20,297 bases of DNA from contig JAHZAR010000041.1 of assembly GCA_019423835.1 (NCBI GenBank), positions 1-20,297 of the forward strand, given 5' to 3'. Source of the stretch: Clostridiales bacterium. GTDB lineage: Bacteria; Bacillota; Clostridia; Lachnospirales; Lachnospiraceae. Both the position numbers and the translations under genes were made by a program. This document shows positions 14,385 through 20,297 of the stretch, piece by piece (the stretch's first letter is position 1; every line of letters starts with the position of its first letter). The notes below the pieces were generated by a model. The model was not told the DNA's origin. It saw nothing but the letters and a program-made list of their open reading frames with translations, and searched no databases.

Positions 14385-16214
14385 GTGAAACATGTGAATT
14401 TCCGTATTTTAAATCTTTGCAGAATAAAAAAATCCGCCGGGGGGACTCACGGCAGTGCCTGTCAGAAGCAAAAAAAGCCCACACTGGAGACGACTCTCTC
14501 CCGCAGCTTTTTTGCCGTCTCCGCAGTTCTCCTGCTGCTCTCCCTCGGCATCACCATGTACTATGATATTACCAGACAGAGAAAAGAGGTGGACTCCACT
14601 ATCAGCGGGCTCGCCTCCTACATCGCTTCCATGCCTCAGGTAGCCGACATGCTCCAAATGGGCTATCCCTCCGATTCCGTCCGGCAGGATCTCGACTCTC
14701 TGTGCAGCAATACGGCCAACCTGAATGTGGTGCTCATCTGTGACAGAAACGGGCTGCGATTTTACCACACCGATCGCAATACCACCGGTGAAACGGTCAC
14801 TGACGGCGACGAGGCGGCGGCCCTGGCCGGAAGTCCGCCCTATATTACCACCGGTTACGGTTCCCTTGGCACCCAGCGCCGCGCCTTTCACTCCATTCAG
14901 GATGACTCGGGAGCCATCATCGGATATGTGATGGCCTCTGTCTTCACTGCCCATCTGTCTGACAGCCAGAAGCGCATCGTCACCCTGTATCTGACGGTGC
15001 TGGCCTTTATGCTTCTTGTAAGCCTGCTTCTGTCAAGAGGCGTTGTGGTTCTGCTCCGGGGAAGACTGATGGGCCACGAGCCAGAGGAGCTGCTGGACAT
15101 CTATATCCGGCAGGATGCCGTTCTCGGCTCCCTGGAGGAGGGACTCATTGCCGCTGATCCATCCGGCAGGATACTGTTTGCCAATCAGGTGGCTGCCGAT
15201 CTGCTCTGCAGCGGATGCACACCTGGCAGGCTGGAGGGAAAACAGCTGTCTGCTTTGTTTCCAGATACAGATTTTTCCAGTCTTCTGTCTGATGCCGCTC
15301 CCCGGAACGTGACAGATACAGCCTGGGAGCGCAGGAAGCCGCAGGCACCAAAAATCATGGCAGCGGAGGACAGCTCCAAGGAAATCCGGAAAGGTGAGGT
15401 CCGGAAAGACTGCTCCAAAAATTCCCCTGTCTCCAGCCTGATCTCAAATGTGGACAGCCGTACCCTGCTTATCAAGACAATCCCCATTATAAGGAAGGAT
15501 TCTGTGAAGGGAGTCCTCATGGTGCTGAACGACCGGACTGAGATGCTCAGAATGTCGGACGAGCTGTCCGGCACCCGTGCTACCCTGGACACACTGCGCG
15601 CCTTCAACCATGAGTTTATGAATAAGCTCCATGTCATCCTAGGCTACCTGCAGACAGGAGAGACAGAGAAGGCCATTACCTTTATCATGAACAGCAGCCT
15701 TGTATCCAGCCAGGCTGTCCGGGAAACTGCTGAGCGCATCCGCGTGTCCTCCATCTGCGCCCTGATAATCGGCAAGATGATGCATGCGGCGGAGCTTGGA
15801 ATCCGCCTGTCCCTCTCTCCCGACAGTATCTGCCTGGAACACGATCTGCTGATTCCAAGTGAAGAAATGATCACCATAATCGGAAACCTCCTCGAAAACG
15901 CCGTGGAGGAGCTGGCAGACCCGGGCAATTCCGGCAGAGGAATAAAGGAAGTCAAACTCTCGCTTTTCTGCCGGAGGGATTTTAACCTGATTGTCTGCGA
16001 GGATACGGGGCGCGGCATCTGCAGGGAGCTGGCCGGACATATCTGCGACAAGGGTGTTTCCACAAAGGGAGACAGCCGGGGCTTCGGCCTGTTCCTCATA
16101 AAGGATATTGCCGCCCGCCACAGGGGCGAGCTCACCATAGAGACAGAGGAGGGAGAGGGAACGGTGATTACCCTCACCTTTACACGGAAGGAGAACGAAA
16201 CATGTATTCAGTAA
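14385..16214 (+). CDS. DcuS/CitA-type carboxylate sensor histidine kinase
   Basis: Up to 609 residues. The order is TM1 (about 42-60), a periplasmic-type sensor domain, TM2 (about 198-217), a PAS domain (about 237-385), a SpoOB-like helical dimer with RAFNHEFMNKLHVILGYL (phospho-His409), and HATPase_c with NLLENAVEEL (Asn505), CEDTGRGI and SRGFGLFLIK. The sensor keeps residues used by DcuS/CitA to bind carboxylates: DRNGLRFYHTD (Arg125, His128) and GTQRRAFHSI (Arg165/166). So it probably senses a di- or tricarboxylate or acidic amino acid. The PAS domain carries an unusual charged insert at about 310-355. Start choice is uncertain: GTG 14385 is the longest frame, but AGGA at 14380-14383 better fits the in-frame GTG at 14394. 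Nearby ATGs are out of frame. It overlaps the regulator gene by 13 nt. Confidence 0.92.
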   Translation: MKHVNFRILNLCRIKKSAGGTHGSACQKQKKPTLETTLSRSFFAVSAVLLLLSLGITMYYDITRQRKEVDSTISGLASYIASMPQVADMLQMGYPSDSVRQDLDSLCSNTANLNVVLICDRNGLRFYHTDRNTTGETVTDGDEAAALAGSPPYITTGYGSLGTQRRAFHSIQDDSGAIIGYVMASVFTAHLSDSQKRIVTLYLTVLAFMLLVSLLLSRGVVVLLRGRLMGHEPEELLDIYIRQDAVLGSLEEGLIAADPSGRILFANQVAADLLCSGCTPGRLEGKQLSALFPDTDFSSLLSDAAPRNVTDTAWERRKPQAPKIMAAEDSSKEIRKGEVRKDCSKNSPVSSLISNVDSRTLLIKTIPIIRKDSVKGVLMVLNDRTEMLRMSDELSGTRATLDTLRAFNHEFMNKLHVILGYLQTGETEKAITFIMNSSLVSSQAVRETAERIRVSSICALIIGKMMHAAELGIRLSLSPDSICLEHDLLIPSEEMITIIGNLLENAVEELADPGNSGRGIKEVKLSLFCRRDFNLIVCEDTGRGICRELAGHICDKGVSTKGDSRGFGLFLIKDIAARHRGELTIETEEGEGTVITLTFTRKENETCIQ

Positions 16215-16894
16215 TTATCGTGGAGGACGATCCGATGGTAGCTTCCATCAACCGCCAGTATGTGGAGCTGGAACCCTTATTTTCTGTAAAGCAGATCTTT
16301 AAATCCGGCCAGGATGCACTTTCATGGCTGAGCAGGGAGGAGGTGGATCTGATTATCCTGGACTACTACATGTCTCTGATGACCGGAAAGGAATTTATTG
16401 ACCGGCTGCACAGCATGGGAAAGGCTCCCTCTGTTATCATGGTGACATCGGCCGGCGACTCCTCCATTGTCCAGGAGCTTCTTTCCCGCGGTGTGCTGGA
16501 CTATCTGGTCAAACCCTTTGAGCGGGCAAGATTTCGCCAGGCTCTCTCCCGCTTTGCACAGACCAGAAGCTGTCTGGACGGCTCTCCTGAGCTGAATCAG
16601 GCAGAGATTGACCGGCTTCTCTCTCATCCGCAGCCGTCCTCTTCCTCCTTTCAGCCGGAACTTGCCAAGGGTCTAAGCGAAACCACATTGTCTCTGATCC
16701 GTAATTTCCTGGAAAGCAGGCCCGGCGAGCTCTTTTCCAGTGAGCAGATTGCCGAGCAGGTACACTTATCCCGCATTACCATCCGCCGTTACATGAACTA
16801 TATGCTGGAGATGGGGGAGATTGCCAGCTCTGTAGATTACCAGACCGGCGGCCGCCCTTCCATCAAATATACCTGCTCCGGCCATGTACTTTAG
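16202..16894 (+). CDS. DcuR/CitB-type response regulator
   Basis: 230 residues. Receiver domain: acidic pocket VEDD (Glu8-Asp10), phospho-Asp54 in LIILDYYM, VTSAGD (Thr82) and LVKPFE (Lys104). A Ser/Pro linker (HPQPSSSSF) follows, then the C-terminal winged helix-turn-helix of the CitB/DcuR family (LSETTLSLIRNFL...SRITIRRYMNYM...GRPSIKY). The usual DYYMPxxxG proline is replaced by Ser58. AAGGAG lies 8 nt before the ATG, inside the kinase gene, so the pair is translationally coupled. Its likely target is the adjacent symporter, since direct repeats sit just upstream of that promoter; this is inference. No terminator is visible between this gene and gltS. Confidence 0.94.
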   Translation: MYSVIIVEDDPMVASINRQYVELEPLFSVKQIFKSGQDALSWLSREEVDLIILDYYMSLMTGKEFIDRLHSMGKAPSVIMVTSAGDSSIVQELLSRGVLDYLVKPFERARFRQALSRFAQTRSCLDGSPELNQAEIDRLLSHPQPSSSSFQPELAKGLSETTLSLIRNFLESRPGELFSSEQIAEQVHLSRITIRRYMNYMLEMGEIASSVDYQTGGRPSIKYTCSGHVL

Positions 16895-16922
16895 TTACAA
16901 AAGCCTGTCATTAATTACATAA
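16891..16922 (+). promoter_or_regulatory. 20-bp-spaced direct repeats, candidate regulator operator of gltS
   Basis: TTAGTTACAAAA (16891-16902) and TTAATTACATAA (16911-16922) match at ten of twelve positions and start exactly 20 bp apart, on the same face of the helix, with the second copy ending one base before the -35 box. The first overlaps the stop codon of the regulator gene. Position and spacing fit an activator site for the DcuR/CitB-type regulator, but binding is inferred. Confidence 0.5.
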
Positions 16923-16923
16923 A

Positions 16924-16952
16924 TTGACTTTCCTTTTCTGTTTCTTTATATT
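16924..16952 (+). promoter_or_regulatory. Promoter of gltS
   Basis: TTGACT (16924-16929), a 17-nt spacer and TATATT (16947-16952). The leader is about 48 nt, very AT-rich, and contains a 9-bp direct repeat TATTTATAA (16954-16962 and 16973-16981). Confidence 0.75.
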
Positions 16953-17006
16953 CTATTTATAAAATTTTAACATATTTATAACATAAAGAAACGGAGGGAA
17001 CTGTTT

Positions 17007-18257
17007 ATGGAAGCTATCTTAAGCTACTTTGGTACATATACTCCTGCTGCCGACGGCGCTGCGGCATCGTTCAAGTTCGAGTATCTGACCACCCTGGGCT
17101 TCGCGGCCATCGTAATCTTTGCAGGCCGTGCTATCGTTGCACATTCTGCGCTTTTGCGCAAGTATGCAATCCCTGCACCCGTTGTATCCGGAATTATCTT
17201 TTCTGTCATCGTGTCCGTCATCAAGGGGGCAGGCATTGTCGGCATCTCCTTCGATACGAAGATTATGCAGGATCTCTGCCAGAACCTGTTCTTCCTGTGC
17301 GTCGGCTTCGGCTTCAGCCTGAAGATGATTAAACATGCCGGCGGCAAGCTGTGTATCATGATTGCCGTTGCCGCATGTCTTTTGATCACCCTGCAGGACA
17401 TTGTCGGCGTACTGGTGGGAAATGCTATCGGCCTTCACCCGCTGTTAGCCCTTCAGTGCTCCTCAGCGTCCATGTCCGGCGGTGTGGGAACTGCATCCGC
17501 TTTTGGCGCAATCTTCGAAGAGTGGGGGGCTCCCAACGCCACCACCATCGGTGTGGCAGCCGGAACCTGCGGAAATATCATGGGTTCCTTAATCGGCGGT
17601 CCTGTGGCTGCCTTCCTGATCACACGCCATAAATTAAAGGCTGATCCCAATGACAAGCCGGAATCCGCAAAGACAGGCGAGGTGACCCCGTTAAACAACA
17701 GCCGCATGATTTCCATGTTTGCCATGTGTCTGCTGGTTGCCGCTCTCGGAATGCCGATCTACTGTATCCTCGACAACATTCCGATGATCGAGATGCCCAA
17801 ATTCATCGGCTGCCTTTTTGCCGGCGCTATTGCGAGAAATGTGATGGAGGCCCTGAACATCAAATTCTACACTCCTGAGGTGGATGCAATCGAGCACATG
17901 TTCCTCGAACTGTATCTGGCCCTGGTTCTGATGACGATTGATATCACGGCCCTTGCCCCTGTTGCAGGACAGATGGGAATTATCCTTCTTGTTCAGGCTG
18001 TACTGATGGCCCTGTTTGCTATCTTTATCTCCTACAATATGTTCGGACGCGACTACGGCGCCGCAGTCATGGCTGCCGGAAACTGCGGATGGGGCTGCGG
18101 CTCCGGCCCGAATGCCGTTGCAAATGAGAAGGCCGTTATGGATGCCTATGGCTGGCATAATGTTGCATGGGTACTGTATCCATCCTTCGCCGTTATCATT
18201 GACGACATCTACAATCCGATTTTCCTCTCTGTTTTCGGGGGAATCATAGGAAAATAA
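17007..18257 (+). CDS. gltS: GltS-family sodium/glutamate symporter
   Basis: 416 residues, normal for GltS. It is an integral membrane protein with two inverted halves. Family signs are the first-half motif SSASMSGGVGTASAFGAIFEE followed by GVAAGTCGNIMGSLIGGPVAAFLI, and the second-half counterpart AAGNCGWGCGSGPNAVAN, plus the early RKYAIPAPVVSGIIFSV and LFFLCVGFGFSLKMIKHAGGK. GltS proteins import glutamate with Na+; the exact substrate here may differ (another acidic amino acid or carboxylate). A GGAGGG site precedes the ATG. The gene has its own promoter after a kinase-regulator pair of the carboxylate-sensing class, and ends at a strong terminator, so regulated uptake of the sensed compound is likely. 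Confidence 0.92.
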   Translation: MEAILSYFGTYTPAADGAAASFKFEYLTTLGFAAIVIFAGRAIVAHSALLRKYAIPAPVVSGIIFSVIVSVIKGAGIVGISFDTKIMQDLCQNLFFLCVGFGFSLKMIKHAGGKLCIMIAVAACLLITLQDIVGVLVGNAIGLHPLLALQCSSASMSGGVGTASAFGAIFEEWGAPNATTIGVAAGTCGNIMGSLIGGPVAAFLITRHKLKADPNDKPESAKTGEVTPLNNSRMISMFAMCLLVAALGMPIYCILDNIPMIEMPKFIGCLFAGAIARNVMEALNIKFYTPEVDAIEHMFLELYLALVLMTIDITALAPVAGQMGIILLVQAVLMALFAIFISYNMFGRDYGAAVMAAGNCGWGCGSGPNAVANEKAVMDAYGWHNVAWVLYPSFAVIIDDIYNPIFLSVFGGIIGK

Positions 18258-18297
18258 AGACTGTACAAATATTCTGTCTTATACCTTCACTAAAAGG

Positions 18298-18335
18298 GAA
18301 GCGCCCGCAGCCTTGTATACGGCTGCGGGCGCTTC
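18298..18335 (+). terminator. Terminator of gltS
   Basis: A perfect 15-bp GC-rich stem (GAAGCGCCCGCAGCC, 18298-18312, with its complement at 18321-18335) with an 8-nt loop, 40 nt after the gltS stop. The following tract CTTCTTCTGATT is only moderately T-rich. Confidence 0.85.
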
Positions 18336-18544
18336 TTCTGATTCCGGCACGATTCCCTGGTTCTCTTTTCTTCTGATTTTCTTTTTTTCTTCACAGGAAA
18401 TTCCGTAATATTTTTCCTGAAGCCCATTTTCCCTTTTCTGAATGTTAATTTTGTGTTATAGTTATGAATAATATTTCACCTTACAGCAGAGCGGGAAAGT
18501 CTGTTATTCATAACCGTTCTGCCATAAAAACGGGAGGACTGCCA
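18336..18544 (+). other. Intergenic leader of the TAXI lipoprotein gene
   Basis: This AT-rich gap holds no gene I can support. It contains a 7-bp inverted repeat CAGGAAA...TTTCCTG (18394-18400, 18413-18419) and -10-like sequences (TATAGT 18457-18462; TAATAT 18469-18474 with TTAATT 18 nt upstream), none with a strong -35. A frame beginning at ATG 18464 joins the TAXI gene but lacks a ribosome binding site. Confidence 0.45.
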
Positions 18545-19573
18545 TTGAAACACCTGATATATCCCATGTTTACACCTGCCCGCACTGTCATCAGCATCCT
18601 TATCGCGGTTCCGCTCCTCTGCTCCTGCTCGCTGACCGGCCGCTCCGCTTCCCTCTCCGGCAGTACGGAGTCACCGGCCGGCGCGATCACCGTTCTCACT
18701 ATCGGGACAGCCGACAGCGGCGGAAGCATGTACCCGGCCGGTGAGGCCATCGCCGAGTCCATTGAAACAACTTCCCGGCATATCCATGTAAACATATGCG
18801 CCTCCACCGGCTCCTACACCAACATCCGGATGCTAAACGACGGTCAGATTGATCTGGGTCTTGTCAGCGGTGATGCGGCCTATGCAGCCTTCCATGGAAC
18901 TCACGAATTTTCAGCTGACCCTCAGACAGACCTTCGGGCCATCGGGGCTGTCTACTCCAGTATTTCTAACTGGATGGCCCTGAACTCCTCCTCCCTGTTT
19001 TACGTGCATGATCTGAAGGGAAACCGCGTCTCTGTAGGTCCGGAGGCGTCCAACACGGATCTCTCTGCCCGCATTGTCTTCGACCTGTTTGACATAACCC
19101 CGGAAAACACGGAAATTGAAACACGGGGAGGCATTGGCTACGGAGCAGAACAGGTTTTAAAGGGAACCCTGGACGCTGTCCACGGCTTTGCCGGAACTCC
19201 CATCGAAGGGCTGTATGATCTTTCTGTCCAGGCTCCGTCAAGACTTTTAAAATACACAGCCAGCGAACTGAACCAGATTCTGTCTGAAAACAGCTTCTAT
19301 TACCGGGCCAGAATCCCTGCCGGAACCTATGAGGGACAGGCGGAAGATGTGGACTCCTTCGGCGTGAAATGTCTGATCTGTGTGGACGCCAGCCTGGACG
19401 GGGAGCTGGTCTATGAGCTGACCTCTATCCTCTATTCCAGCCGGGAGGCTCTCGGAGAGGAGCAGTCTCTCCTGAAGCCCATGTCTGACGACGGCTTCAT
19501 GTACAGCGAGCTTCCCATACCGCTCCACCCGGGTGCCGAGCGTTTCTACCGGGAGCAGGGGCTCCTGCCGTAG
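18545..19573 (+). CDS. TAXI-family TRAP solute-binding lipoprotein, without permease
   Basis: 342 residues from TTG 18545. The start is chosen because GGGAGGA (18532-18538) lies 6 nt upstream and the protein then opens with a standard lipoprotein signal, MKHLIYPMFTPARTVISILI followed by lipobox LLCSC; an ATG at 18464 has no ribosome site and would put 27 extra residues ahead of the signal. The mature part matches the TAXI group of TRAP solute receptors: TIGTADSGGSMYPAGEAIAE, ASTGSYTNIRMLNDGQIDLGLVSGD, a DLRAIGAVY segment and DLKGNRVSVGPEASNTDLSA. TAXI receptors bind small carboxylates, often glutamate or 2-oxoglutarate-like ligands. No TRAP membrane subunit is in the window. Its place after a carboxylate sensor pair and gltS suggests it feeds or senses for that module (inference). 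Confidence 0.9.
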   Translation: MKHLIYPMFTPARTVISILIAVPLLCSCSLTGRSASLSGSTESPAGAITVLTIGTADSGGSMYPAGEAIAESIETTSRHIHVNICASTGSYTNIRMLNDGQIDLGLVSGDAAYAAFHGTHEFSADPQTDLRAIGAVYSSISNWMALNSSSLFYVHDLKGNRVSVGPEASNTDLSARIVFDLFDITPENTEIETRGGIGYGAEQVLKGTLDAVHGFAGTPIEGLYDLSVQAPSRLLKYTASELNQILSENSFYYRARIPAGTYEGQAEDVDSFGVKCLICVDASLDGELVYELTSILYSSREALGEEQSLLKPMSDDGFMYSELPIPLHPGAERFYREQGLLP

Positions 19574-19595
19574 TCCGGACTGCTTATATCCTCCA

Positions 19596-19613
19596 AAAGC
19601 AGCCCCCTGCTTT
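19596..19613 (+). terminator. Hairpin between the convergent TAXI and methyltransferase genes
   Basis: AAAGCAG (19596-19602), loop CCCC, CTGCTTT (19607-19613), with T-rich bases on both sides (ATTTCATTGTTTTC on plus, TTTTGG on minus). It overlaps the last codons/stop of the methyltransferase gene and may serve both directions. Confidence 0.55.
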
Positions 19614-20297
19614 ATTTCATTGTTTTCACAGCTGCGATAAGAAGCATCATTGGTCTCCGCATCTCATCTCTCATTCCGGGAAGTCCCATCATCTCCTCCG
19701 GCGGCTGAGGCTCTACGACATGCGTCAGCTCAAATCCGCACTCCAGAAGAGTGTTCAGATAGGAAGTCAGCGTCCTGTGATACTTTATCACCTTTTCTCC
19801 CAGAAATACTGCCTCCCTCTCCCCCTCATAGTAATAATTGTCTACCGGGAAATGGAGGATCTCCTGATTCTCCCCGTAATACCAGTCCTGAGTTCCGTAC
19901 GCGGTAAATACAGGGTGCTCCACGGAAAACACAAAATCTCCTCCCTGCCTCAGGAACCGGCTGATCTTCCTGACCAGCGGCTGAAAATCACGGACATAAT
20001 GAAATGCCAGGGAGCTTTGCACCACGTCAAAGGAGCCGTCAGGAAGTTCCAAATCTTCCATGGCCGACAGACGGTACTCAATCTTATCGCAGCCGTTGAT
20101 CTCCCTTGCCCTCGCAAGCATCTTTTCAGACAGATCCGTTCCCAGCACAAAGGAAGCACCGTGCTCTGCTGCATACCGGCAGTGCCATCCATAGCCGCAG
20201 CCCAGGTCAAGAACTCTCTTTCCCCCGAAGTCAGGAAGAAGCTTTTCGAGCTCAGACCACTCTCCTGCTCCTTTCAGCCCTTTTTTTGAGCGATCCA
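19612..20297 (-). CDS. Class I SAM-dependent methyltransferase, N-terminus cut by window edge
   Basis: 227 residues are visible, reading in from the right edge; the true start lies at or just beyond 20297. The class I Rossmann methyltransferase signature is clear: GKRVLDLGCGYGWHCRYAAEH (motif I, SAM binding), VLGTDLSEKMLARAREI (acidic Asp after strand 2), AMEDLELPDGSFDVVQSSLAFHYV (motif post II/IV) and LRQGGDFVFSVEHPVF. The visible N-terminal DRSKKGLKGAGEW...LEKLLPDF is typical of a widespread small-molecule methyltransferase family near UbiE/methyltransferase-11. The substrate is not known. The internal GTG at 20148 is not the start, because motif I lies upstream of it in the same frame. It is convergent with the TAXI gene. 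Confidence 0.9.
   Translation of the reverse strand, partial: DRSKKGLKGAGEWSELEKLLPDFGGKRVLDLGCGYGWHCRYAAEHGASFVLGTDLSEKMLARAREINGCDKIEYRLSAMEDLELPDGSFDVVQSSLAFHYVRDFQPLVRKISRFLRQGGDFVFSVEHPVFTAYGTQDWYYGENQEILHFPVDNYYYEGEREAVFLGEKVIKYHRTLTSYLNTLLECGFELTHVVEPQPPEEMMGLPGMRDEMRRPMMLLIAAVKTMK

Noticed and set aside
14409..14954. A 181-residue minus-strand open frame opposite the sensor kinase
   Set aside because: It is antisense to the conserved sensor domain of the kinase and reads as low-complexity Gly/Val-rich protein without motifs.
18464..18544. ATG 18464 as the start of the TAXI gene
   Set aside because: No ribosome binding site precedes it, and it would place 27 polar residues before an otherwise standard lipoprotein signal peptide.
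20148..20210. An internal GTG at 20148 as the methyltransferase start
   Set aside because: The SAM-binding motif VLDLGCGYGW lies upstream in the same frame, so the gene must continue beyond the window edge.
1..20297. tRNA, rRNA, CRISPR, riboswitch or phage/defence elements
   Set aside because: I saw no cloverleaf-like stretch, regularly spaced repeats, known riboswitch core, transposase, integrase or defence-type domain on either strand; small structured RNAs could still be missed by eye.

Overview
The window looks like a chromosomal segment of a moderately GC-rich Gram-positive anaerobe, most likely a Lachnospiraceae/Clostridium-cluster XIVa Firmicute. Support comes from the gap-pgk-tpiA-gpmI glycolytic genes, strong AGGAGG ribosome binding sites, Bacillota-type promoters (TTGACA-N17-TATAAT-like), a spore-germination GerMN lipoprotein and the DegV, comEC, GltS and TAXI families. 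This placement is an inference from gene content. No rRNA, tRNA, CRISPR array, insertion sequence or phage gene was seen.

Left part, minus strand (1-5167): a tight four-gene unit transcribed leftward. It holds a DegV/FakB-like fatty-acid-binding protein, a membrane histidine kinase whose ATG directly follows the degV stop, a lipoprotein with two GerMN domains, and comEC, which is cut by the window edge where its C-terminal metallo-beta-lactamase-like domain begins. comEC has a good Shine-Dalgarno sequence but an ATA where the start codon should be. Next, also on minus, come gpmI (own promoter and terminator) and an NhaP2/CvrA-type K+/H+ antiporter with a TTG start.

Middle part (8895-14209): aroF (DAHP synthase) is a single plus-strand gene with a near-consensus promoter. 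Minus-strand genes follow: a nicotinamidase-like cysteine hydrolase with its own promoter and terminator, then the glycolytic unit gap-pgk-tpiA read leftward from one promoter upstream of gap. The gap-pgk and pgk-tpiA gaps hold strong RNA hairpins that could set differential expression. gpmI is separated from this unit by the hydrolase, aroF and antiporter genes.

Right part, plus strand (14301-19613): a carboxylate-sensing two-component pair of the DcuS/CitA-DcuR/CitB type, a GltS-type sodium/glutamate symporter with its own promoter preceded by 20-bp-spaced direct repeats, a perfect 15-bp terminator hairpin, and a TAXI-family solute-binding lipoprotein with no TRAP permease nearby. Together these look like a sensing-and-uptake module for glutamate or a related carboxylate. 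A SAM-dependent methyltransferase, cut by the right edge, faces it convergently.

Most genes are ordinary housekeeping. The points most worth following up are the ATA start of comEC, the kinase-GerMN lipoprotein pair that resembles actinobacterial MtrB-LpqB, and the kinase/regulator/GltS/orphan TAXI module with its candidate operator.
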